A stretch of DNA of 64,000 nucleotides. It comes from Pseudomonadota bacterium (GTDB lineage: Bacteria > Pseudomonadota > Gammaproteobacteria > Steroidobacterales > Woeseiaceae). Below the pieces are notes generated by a model. It saw nothing but the letters and a program-made list of their open reading frames with translations. It ran no database searches and was not told where the DNA came from. Location: the NCBI GenBank assembly GCA_022573655.1, contig JACZTO010000001.1, positions 94,169 through 158,168 of the forward strand, written 5' to 3'. This document shows, piece by piece, positions 26,391-33,243 of the stretch. The first letter of the stretch is position 1, and each line of letters begins with the position of its first letter. The translations under genes were made by a program, and so were the position numbers.

Positions 26391-26536
26391 CGGCACGGGG
26401 GGTGCCGCCGGACCATCCTGGTCCGATTTCACCGGTATCCGATCCGGTGATTTCGGTAGCTGTCAGCCAGGTATTCAGGGGGAGAGAAACCTGGCCTCTG
26501 TGCCACCGAGGGACGACTGCAACCGTCACAGTTGCA
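26391..26536 (-). ncRNA. Five-hairpin structured RNA region downstream of the small peptide gene
   Basis: Between the 45-codon gene and the terminator there are five non-overlapping inverted repeats, each with perfect 6-bp arms. Minus-strand order: TGCAAC/GTTGCA (518-536 of this kb, 7-base loop), CCAGGT/ACCTGG (467-494), CACCGG/CCGGTG (430-449), GGACCA/TGGTCC (410-424) and CGGCAC/GTGCCG (391-407). Loops run from 3 to 16 bases. A 61-codon GTG-started frame (26529-26344) also crosses this stretch but has no ribosome-binding site. I read the region as an RNA element; whether it is a long 3' UTR or a processed sRNA is open. Confidence 0.5.
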
Positions 26537-26545
26537 ATCTTCTAC

Positions 26546-26683
26546 CTAATTGTGGGCAACGCTATAGAATTCAAGGGTACCGGCGTTGCTTGCAAATGCA
26601 GTATTTGCGGCAACGGAGACGGCAACAAGAATGAGCACTGCGCCGAGCAATGCGAGTCCGTTTTCCAGGTAATTGTCTTGCAT
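26546..26683 (-). CDS. 45-residue membrane peptide under a sigma54-type promoter
   Basis: ATG at 26683 with AAGGA seven bases upstream opens a 45-codon frame. The peptide begins with acidic residues (MQDNYLENG), then a hydrophobic helix (LALLGAVLILVAVSVAANTAFA) and a short polar tail ending EFYSVAHN. The helix could be a signal peptide cleaved after AFA or a stable membrane anchor; the negative N-terminus favours an anchor. The start about 67 bp below the sigma54 promoter supports it as the first coding element of that transcript. I do not recognise a family. Confidence 0.6.
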   Translation of the reverse strand: MQDNYLENGLALLGAVLILVAVSVAANTAFASNAGTLEFYSVAHN

Positions 26684-26760
26684 TATCATGTCCTTTGAAT
26701 GTGGTGTCACGCTTGGCGGCACACCGTTTAGCAATATCCGGGTCAGTCAATCATCCCTAA

Positions 26761-26776
26761 TGCACAACCCGTGCCA
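26761..26776 (-). promoter_or_regulatory. Sigma54 (-24/-12) promoter
   Basis: The minus strand reads TGGCACG-GGTT-GTGCA, matching TGGCACR-N4-TTGCW with the GG and GC doublets in exact register and one mismatch. Transcription should begin near 26750 and run toward the 45-codon gene. Three dyads for an enhancer-binding protein lie 47-101 bp upstream and the activator gene is divergent. Confidence 0.7.
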
Positions 26777-26822
26777 ATCTATTAAACAGCGTGAAAACAA
26801 ATACTTATGCTATAACACGCAG

Positions 26823-26877
26823 TAACGGAATTCCGTAAATTACGAAAAACCGTAAGATAATTTACGAAAATTCGTAT
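26823..26877. promoter_or_regulatory. Three enhancer dyads TTACG-N6-CGTAA
   Basis: Copies at 26823-26838 (TAACG..CGTAA, containing the perfect palindrome ACGGAATTCCGT), 26840-26855 (TTACG..CGTAA) and 26862-26877 (TTACG..CGTAT). Centres are 17 and 22 bp apart. Relative to the predicted sigma54 start site they sit at about -80 to -120, the normal range for an upstream activator site. They also lie just before the activator ATG, so autoregulation is likely. Confidence 0.7.
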
Positions 26878-26888
26878 AGAATGCAGCG

Positions 26889-28703
26889 ATGATTTCTCAA
26901 GATGACTATCGCTGGTTGTTTCGCAAAGCGCCGATTATGGCGACGTCGATTGCGGAGCACGGCACCTTCCTTGACGTTAATGACGCGATGCTGGCCCGTC
27001 TGGGCTACACCCGTGGTGAGATGGTCGGCCAAAGCCCGGAGGAATTCGCTACGCCGGAGTGCGCCGAGAGAATTCGCACGGAGTTACGCCCAGCGCTACG
27101 GCGTACCGGCAAACTGGAAAACAAGCCCGTCAGTTTTGTCTCGCAGTCGGGGGAGGTCATCGATTGCATTACCAACGCAATTGTAGAATACGATAAAGGC
27201 GGAGAATTTCTGCGTACTGTTGCCATGTACTCCGAGGTTTCCGATCAGGCTCGAGCAAATTTCAAGTACCGTACGCTGTACCGTTCGACGCCGGCGATGT
27301 TGCACACAGTCGATGGCAATGGTCTGATCGTCACCGTTACAGACCACTGGCTGAGCAAACTCGGGTTCACTCGCGATGAGGTTGTCGGTAAATCGATTAC
27401 CGACTTTTTTAGCTTGCGAGATAGAAAATACTATGCAGACGGTGGCCTGCAGGCCCTCATTAGCGAGGGCGATTTCAAGAATCTGGAACGTCAGATGTTG
27501 GCGAAGGACGGCACTGTTCTCGACATCGTGATGTCTGCAGTTTCACACCGTGATGATTCAGGCGAGGTGGATCGCATGCTCGTCGCGTCGAAGGATGTAA
27601 CTGAGTGGCGACGGGCAGAACGCGAGCTGCGCCGCACTCTCGCTGAAAATGCCCGCCTTCGGGAGGAACTGGAGCGCGAACGCGACTATCTGCGCGAAGA
27701 AGTACATGTCGCGATGAACTTTGGGCGAATGATTGGAACCAGCGCCGCATTACGCAAGATGTTACGACGCATTGAGGCTGTTGCCGAAACGCCGGCAAAT
27801 GTCTTGGTGCAAGGTGAGTCGGGTGTGGGTAAGGAATTGGTCGCACATGCTATCCATATGCAAAGTCCACGCGCCAATGGACCACTGGTAAAAGTAAATT
27901 GTGCATCGATACCGAAAGAATTATTTGAAAGTGAATTCTTTGGTCATATAAAGGGCGCGTTCACCGGCGCGCACCGGAATCGCGTTGGCAGATTTCAGCT
28001 TGCGGACGGTGGCACAATATTTCTGGATGAAGTGGGCGAAATTCCCTTGGAGCTGCAGGGGAAACTGTTGCGCGTACTTCAAGAAAGCGAATTTGAGCGA
28101 GTCGGCGATGACATTACTCGTTCGGTCGACGTTCGCGTGATTGCCGCGACGAATCGAGACCTGGAGAAATTGATCGTTCAGGGTGACTTTCGTGAAGACC
28201 TGTTTTACAGGCTTAGCGTTTTCCCGGTGGATGTGCCGCCCTTGCGCGAACGTGAAGAGGACATTGTGCAACTGGCGCAGCACTTTCTTGAAAAGACGTG
28301 CAAAGATTTTGGACGTGACTCGTTGACACTTACGCGCTCGCAGACTGCGAACCTGAGAGCTTACAGCTGGCCTGGCAATGTGCGGGAACTCAAGAACGTC
28401 ATTGAAAGGGCCGTTATTCTGTCCGCCGGGAAGGTATTGCGTCTGGACCTTTCCATGCCGGGTCTAAGAGTGGATTTCGACACTATTGCCTCTGCAACCA
28501 CGAGCAGCGATGAGATTTTTACCGAGACGGACATGCGGAGTTTTCAGAAAAGCAATATTATCTGCGCGCTTACCCGGGCGAACTGGAAGGTGTCTGGCAA
28601 AGGCGGAGCAGCGGAGATGCTTGGGGTGCGGCCAACCACCCTGGCTGACCGGTTGAGAACGTACAAGATCAGGAAGCCCGCGAGGCAGCGGCGTGGTGAG
28701 TGA
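26889..28703 (+). CDS. Sigma54-dependent transcriptional activator with two PAS domains
   Basis: A 604-residue enhancer-binding protein. Two PAS sensors (about 1-115 and 125-245), then a coiled-coil linker ([20 protein letters not shown]). The AAA+ domain (about 283-515) has Walker A GESGVGKE near 308, the sigma54-contact loop GAFTGA near 356, Walker [11 protein letters not shown] and [10 protein letters not shown] Fis-type helix-turn-helix ends the protein ([18 protein letters not shown]). No receiver domain is present, so it senses a ligand or redox state directly. It is divergent from the sigma54 promoter at 26776, the obvious first target. Confidence 0.94.
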   Translation: MISQDDYRWLFRKAPIMATSIAEHGTFLDVNDAMLARLGYTRGEMVGQSPEEFATPECAERIRTELRPALRRTGKLENKPVSFVSQSGEVIDCITNAIVEYDKGGEFLRTVAMYSEVSDQARANFKYRTLYRSTPAMLHTVDGNGLIVTVTDHWLSKLGFTRDEVVGKSITDFFSLRDRKYYADGGLQALISEGDFKNLERQMLAKDGTVLDIVMSAVSHRDDSGEVDRMLVASKDVTEWRRAERELRRTLAENARLREELERERDYLREEVHVAMNFGRMIGTSAALRKMLRRIEAVAETPANVLVQGESGVGKELVAHAIHMQSPRANGPLVKVNCASIPKELFESEFFGHIKGAFTGAHRNRVGRFQLADGGTIFLDEVGEIPLELQGKLLRVLQESEFERVGDDITRSVDVRVIAATNRDLEKLIVQGDFREDLFYRLSVFPVDVPPLREREEDIVQLAQHFLEKTCKDFGRDSLTLTRSQTANLRAYSWPGNVRELKNVIERAVILSAGKVLRLDLSMPGLRVDFDTIASATTSSDEIFTETDMRSFQKSNIICALTRANWKVSGKGGAAEMLGVRPTTLADRLRTYKIRKPARQRRGE

Positions 28704-28737
28704 CGGTGCAAAATCAGGGGCAAACGGAAACGCGCGA

Positions 28738-30147
28738 ATGAAGGTAATTGCGCCACTACTGCTATTCGCAATATCTGCATTGCATGCCGCCGATACACAA
28801 CTGCCGGCCGGCGTTCGCAGCGCGCTTGATTTGCGACATGTTCCGGCTGAAACACTGAGTATCTACGTTGCCGATCTCGACTCGGGACAAATTGTGCTGA
28901 ACTGGCGTGGCGATGTGCCGCGAAATCCGGCGTCTACGATGAAAGTGTTGACCACACTTGCCGCTCTGGACATTCTCGGTCCGACGTATCGCTGGCGTAC
29001 GGACGTATTTGTACAAGGCGACCTGAAAGCGGGCCGCCTTGAGGGTGACCTGCTCATCAAAGGCCATGGCGATCCGTTTATGGTAACGGAGCGGGTCTGG
29101 CAGATGCTCCGCAATATTCGTCGTGCCGGAATCAACGAGATAAGCGGCGATTTGCTCATAGATGATAGCTGGTTTGAGGTTGATGACTACGACCCGGCCG
29201 CTTTCGATCGCCAGCCGCTGCGTGCTTATAACGTAGCTCCAAATGCTCTTCTCATGAATTTCAAAGTGGTTCGCTACCACTTTGAGCCCGACCTGTTAAC
29301 CAACACCGTTGTCGTCAGTCTCGAGCCACCGCTGAAAAATTTACGTGTTCAAAATCGCCTTCACCTGGTAGCAGGAAGGTGTCGAGGTTTTCAACGCGGA
29401 ATTACGATTACGACCAATATGCCACTTGATGAAGTTACGTTTAGCGGCAATTTCCCAGGCGGTTGCACGCAATATTCACTGGATCGAAGCGCTTTGTCTC
29501 ATAACGACTATGTGTACGGACTGTTTCGTTCGCTGTGGCTCGAATCCGGAGGTGTATTCAGCGGTGGTTGGCGCAACGTTGTGATTGAGAAATCATTGCA
29601 ACCAATATTGTCATTCGAGTCCCTGCCACTTGGCGAAATAATCGCCAGCGTAAACAAACACAGCAACAATGTTATGGCGCGTAATTTGTTGCTCACGCTG
29701 GCGGCAGAAGTTAACGGCTATCCCGGGACTGAGGAAAGCGGCATACAGGTCATCTCGAAATGGTTGGTCGACAATAAACTGGAGTCCGACGAAATCGTGA
29801 TCGAGAATGGTGCTGGCCTGTCGAGGAAAGTACGCATCACAGCAAAGCACATGGGTGCCCTATTGAAATACGCTTGGCGCCAGCCGTACATGCCGGAGTA
29901 TCTGGCATCGCTGTCACTTGCAGGACTCGACGGGACGCTAAAGGAGCGCTTCACAGACGCGGGCCTCGTCGGCAGGGCACGCCTCAAAACGGGCTCGATC
30001 GATCATGTCACCGCGATTGCCGGCTACCTGCAATCACGTACTGGCCGGCGTTTCGCGGTCGTTGTCTTGCAAAATCACCCGGACATCCACCGTGGGCCGG
30101 GCGAAGAAGTACAGGATGCACTGCTGCGCTGGCTGTACGAGCAATAA
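28738..30147 (+). CDS. dacB: D-alanyl-D-alanine carboxypeptidase/endopeptidase, PBP4 type
   Basis: A 469-residue periplasmic class C penicillin-binding protein. It has a signal peptide (VIAPLLLFAISALHA) and the three active-site motifs: STMK (S66-K69), SNN near 307 and KTG near 416 (RLKTGSIDH), with the long insertion between the first two that is typical of PBP4. It trims or cleaves peptidoglycan cross-links. ATG 28738 is preferred over GTG 28693, which lies within the previous gene and would bury the signal peptide. Confidence 0.93.
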   Translation: MKVIAPLLLFAISALHAADTQLPAGVRSALDLRHVPAETLSIYVADLDSGQIVLNWRGDVPRNPASTMKVLTTLAALDILGPTYRWRTDVFVQGDLKAGRLEGDLLIKGHGDPFMVTERVWQMLRNIRRAGINEISGDLLIDDSWFEVDDYDPAAFDRQPLRAYNVAPNALLMNFKVVRYHFEPDLLTNTVVVSLEPPLKNLRVQNRLHLVAGRCRGFQRGITITTNMPLDEVTFSGNFPGGCTQYSLDRSALSHNDYVYGLFRSLWLESGGVFSGGWRNVVIEKSLQPILSFESLPLGEIIASVNKHSNNVMARNLLLTLAAEVNGYPGTEESGIQVISKWLVDNKLESDEIVIENGAGLSRKVRITAKHMGALLKYAWRQPYMPEYLASLSLAGLDGTLKERFTDAGLVGRARLKTGSIDHVTAIAGYLQSRTGRRFAVVVLQNHPDIHRGPGEEVQDALLRWLYEQ

Positions 30148-30242
30148 TGCATTGATGAAATAGCGCTATTGCGCATACTCTAATTGAGGTCGAATCGCCG
30201 CGTCCGTGTAGTACACTCGCTGCGGGCAAATGGAGATCGACA

Positions 30243-30830
30243 ATGCGATTGATTCTGGGGTTCCTGGCGCTGCTGCCGCTAGCAGCAATGGCCGACACGG
30301 CGTACGTCACTGACAACCTTCGACTGGGGCTTTACGAGTCGGCAGATACCAGCGGGAGACCGTTTAGAATGCTCGAGAGCGGACAGGCAATGGAAATACT
30401 GACGCGTGACCGCAACTATGCAAACGCGCGGATGCCTGACGGGGACGAAGGGTGGGTTAAATCGGCCTATCTTGTAAGTGAGAAACCGGCAAAGCTGATC
30501 GTTGCGGAAACCATAGCCGAGCGAGATGCACTGGCTGCCGAACTTGAAGAAATGAAATTGGCCTTCGCTACCCCGGCCGCAACCATTGAAACGTTGCGCA
30601 GCGACGCCGAAGATCTCGCTACAAGATTGCAGGCAGCTGAGTCTCAGAACATTGAGCTGGAGCAGGAGAACGCAGGCTACAGCGGCATTCGAGATCAGTA
30701 CAAAGGTAGTTTGCCCGTGAACTGGGTCGTCGCTGCGATCGGAATTTGCCTGGTAGGCGGATTCTTAGGCGGACTTTGGTGGGTCGACCGACGCAGCCGT
30801 ATTCGGCACGGTGGCATTCGCATTTACTAA
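30243..30830 (+). CDS. SH3-domain, coiled-coil membrane protein (TIGR04211/YgiM-like)
   Basis: A 195-residue protein: signal peptide (ILGFLALLPLAAMA), bacterial SH3 domain (about 20-85; TDNLRLGLYESADTSG, ending GWVKSAYLV), a coiled coil (about 90-150) and a C-terminal transmembrane helix (WVVAAIGICLVGGFLGGLWW) with a basic tail. This matches the TIGR04211/YgiM layout, an inner-membrane protein with its SH3 domain in the periplasm. It appears monocistronic. Confidence 0.9.
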   Translation: MRLILGFLALLPLAAMADTAYVTDNLRLGLYESADTSGRPFRMLESGQAMEILTRDRNYANARMPDGDEGWVKSAYLVSEKPAKLIVAETIAERDALAAELEEMKLAFATPAATIETLRSDAEDLATRLQAAESQNIELEQENAGYSGIRDQYKGSLPVNWVVAAIGICLVGGFLGGLWWVDRRSRIRHGGIRIY

Positions 30831-30834
30831 AATC

Positions 30835-30858
30835 CATCTCATGACGATTGATGAGATG
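30835..30858. terminator. Hairpin between convergent genes
   Basis: Perfect 8-bp arms CATCTCAT and ATGAGATG with an 8-base loop, starting 5 bp after the SH3 gene stop and 18 bp before the cysB stop. There is no U-run, so termination is inferred from position only. Confidence 0.4.
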
Positions 30859-30875
30859 AGTTCTACTAGGCCGGA

Positions 30876-31886
30876 TCAGGCAGCCTCGATGATACTGTCG
30901 ACACAGGCGCCGCGAACGGGAAGCTCGTTCTGTTCGAACAGTCCGTCAATCTCGTCCTGAGTCGTTGCCCGACGGATCTCCTCCAGTTGACTCGTTGTCA
31001 CGTGTGGCGCAAACAATTTAACGAACTCGACCATGTAACGCCGCAATACGGCATCCTTACGGAAACCGATCCAGGTTGTACTGCGCGGAAATAATCCTTC
31101 AGCCCCAATGACCTGCAGTTCCTTCTGGTCCGCGCAATCTGCCGCCATGCTGGCAACAATTCCGACGCCCATTCCCATGCGAACATAGGTCTTGATGACA
31201 TCCGCATCGCGTGCAGTAAAAACCACATCGGGCTCGAGACCTTCATTTTCGAAGGCACGCTTCAGAGAGGATTGCCCGCCGAAGCTGAAGACGTAGGTAA
31301 CCAGCGGGTACCTGGCCAGATCCTGCAAGGTCAGTTTGCGGCCCAGCTTGGTCAATTCATGGCCTTTGGGAACCACTACCGCCCGATCCCATCGATAGCT
31401 GGGCACAAGTATCAAACCTGCAAACAGGTCTTTCGATCCGGTCGCAATGGCGAAATCGATGTTGTTGTTGGTAATCATGTCAGCAATCTGCTCGGATGTA
31501 CCCTGATGCAGGTTCAATCCGATCTTCGGGAACCGTTTGCGAAACTCGGCGATGATGTCAGGTAATACATAGCGCGCTTGCGTATGCGTCGTTGCGATCG
31601 AAAGAGCGCCCTCTTCTTCCTGATAATAATCAGCCGCCAGACTGCGAATATTCTCCGTTTCGCGCATGATCACGCGGGCGCGATCAATCACTTGATGCCC
31701 GGCAGCCGTAATGCCATCGAGGCTCTTGCCCTTGCGTACAAACAATTGCAGTCCGAGCTCTTCTTCGAGCAATTTTAGTTGCTTGCTCACGCCAGGCTGA
31801 CTCGTATACATACGTTCGGCCGCCGCGGTGATGTTCAAGCCGTTGTCGACTATCGCAAGCAGATATTTCAGTTGTTGCAGCTTCAT
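30876..31886 (-). CDS. cysB: CysB-type LysR family regulator of sulfur assimilation
   Basis: A 336-residue LysR regulator starting MKLQQLKYLLAIVDNGLNITAAAERMYTSQPGVSKQL, the CysB signature, with the effector domain from about residue 90 (THTQARYVLP; TGSKDLF). CysB activates cysteine biosynthesis genes when bound to N-acetylserine or O-acetylserine. It is divergent from the cysteine synthase gene 280 bp away, the natural target. The C-terminus is slightly longer than in E. coli. Confidence 0.93.
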   Translation of the reverse strand: MKLQQLKYLLAIVDNGLNITAAAERMYTSQPGVSKQLKLLEEELGLQLFVRKGKSLDGITAAGHQVIDRARVIMRETENIRSLAADYYQEEEGALSIATTHTQARYVLPDIIAEFRKRFPKIGLNLHQGTSEQIADMITNNNIDFAIATGSKDLFAGLILVPSYRWDRAVVVPKGHELTKLGRKLTLQDLARYPLVTYVFSFGGQSSLKRAFENEGLEPDVVFTARDADVIKTYVRMGMGVGIVASMAADCADQKELQVIGAEGLFPRSTTWIGFRKDAVLRRYMVEFVKLFAPHVTTSQLEEIRRATTQDEIDGLFEQNELPVRGACVDSIIEAA

Positions 31887-31979
31887 TCGGGTGATTGTGT
31901 CGCAGTGTTCAAGTATGTGACCAAGGTAACTCCGTACAGTTGCAATCGATGCCCATTAAGGCCGGCGAACGGCTGCCAG

Positions 31980-32049
31980 GTACTTATAACCCAAAGCTAT
32001 AACGACAGAAACAGATCATTCTCGAAATCACGCGAGCCGTGACTATAGT
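31980..32049. promoter_or_regulatory. Divergent cysB / cysteine synthase control region
   Basis: The 280-bp gap holds a direct repeat of TATAAC 16 bp apart start to start (near 31985 and 31999) and a TATAGT box (32044-32049) that could serve as -10 for the synthase gene. AT-rich repeats beside the promoter fit CysB sites, which are poorly conserved, so the assignment rests mainly on context. I see no riboswitch. Confidence 0.3.
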
Positions 32050-32166
32050 GGCGGTTACTGATGCCGCGGACAGGCTTGATTGCGCGTATGCTGACGGTCG
32101 TGGGCAACACCACCGCGGCGCCGTGTGCTACACGCACCCACGCGACCCCAAGACAAGGATAAGAAA

Positions 32167-33120
32167 ATGATTTACAACAATATTCTTGAAACTATCGGCA
32201 ATACGCCGATAGTGCGGCTCAACAGTTTTGGGCCTGATCACATCGACATCTACGGGAAGGTCGAATCATTCAACCCTCTGGGCTCGGTCAAGGACCGGCT
32301 GGCCATTGCCATCATCATTGATGCTGAAAAGCGTGGCACGTTGAAGCCGGGCCAGACCGTAATCGAAGCCACGTCCGGCAATACAGGAATTTCGCTGGCA
32401 ATGGTGTGTGCGGCCAAGGGTTACCCGTTTGTTGCAACGATGGCAGATTCCTTCTCAATTGAACGCCGCAAGATCATGCGTGGCCTGGGCGCCAAAGTCA
32501 TCCTGACGCCAGCGGCCGAGCGCGGCACCGGCATGGTGAAAAAGGCTGAGGAACTGGCCGAAAAGCACGGCTGGTTCCTCGCCCGACAGTTCGAGAACGA
32601 GGCGAATCCTGAATACCACCGCAACACCACGGGGCCGGAAATTCTTATGGATTTTGCTGGCAAGCGACTCGACTACTGGGTGACCGGCTACGGGACGGGC
32701 GGCACGATGACGGGTGCTGGCGAGGTGCTAAAGGCGGCCCGACCCGATATCAAAATCGTTGCGACTGAACCCGCCGGCGCAGCACTGCTGGCAGGCGACG
32801 AATGGCAGCCGCACAAGATCCAGGGCTGGACGCCGGACTTCATTCCGGAGGTCCTCAATCGGGAGGTGTACGATGAGCTAGTGCCAGTTTCCGATGAGCG
32901 GGCAATCGAGGTGTCACGAGAACTGGCCGCCAAAGAAGGCATTTTCACGGGCATTTCCTCGGGCGCAACCCTGGCAGCAGCACTAGCCATTGCGGAAAAC
33001 GCACCACAAGAATCCGTAATTCTGGCGATGCTGCCCGATACTGGCGAGCGTTACCTGAGTACGCCGCTGTTTGCAGGCATAAACGAAGGCTCGGATGACG
33101 ACTGGTTGGATAGCCTGTAA
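32167..33120 (+). CDS. cysK: Cysteine synthase (O-acetylserine sulfhydrylase family)
   Basis: A 317-residue fold-type II PLP enzyme. NPLGSVKDRL contains the PLP lysine (K42), EATSGNTGISLA is the substrate loop and GTGGTMTGAG the phosphate loop. It makes cysteine from O-acetylserine and sulfide. The sequence seems closer to CysK than CysM, but the isozyme call is not firm. ATG 32167 has AAGGAT upstream; the track start adds an unlikely leader. Confidence 0.88.
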   Translation: MIYNNILETIGNTPIVRLNSFGPDHIDIYGKVESFNPLGSVKDRLAIAIIIDAEKRGTLKPGQTVIEATSGNTGISLAMVCAAKGYPFVATMADSFSIERRKIMRGLGAKVILTPAAERGTGMVKKAEELAEKHGWFLARQFENEANPEYHRNTTGPEILMDFAGKRLDYWVTGYGTGGTMTGAGEVLKAARPDIKIVATEPAGAALLAGDEWQPHKIQGWTPDFIPEVLNREVYDELVPVSDERAIEVSRELAAKEGIFTGISSGATLAAALAIAENAPQESVILAMLPDTGERYLSTPLFAGINEGSDDDWLDSL

Positions 33121-33243
33121 AACGACCAGGACGTTAAAAAATAAGGAAAATTCGCTACACCTGAGACATCAGTCACAGCTAACTGCCTGTTGCACTGGCA
33201 TCGTGTGAGATTGAACGATGCCTGCCTCTGGCTGGAGCTGTGA

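Noticed and set aside
26344-26529. 61-codon minus-strand frame (starts GTG) through the hairpin region
   Set aside because: No ribosome-binding site, an odd composition, and the five perfect stems explain the sequence better. Kept only as an alternative in the RNA entry.
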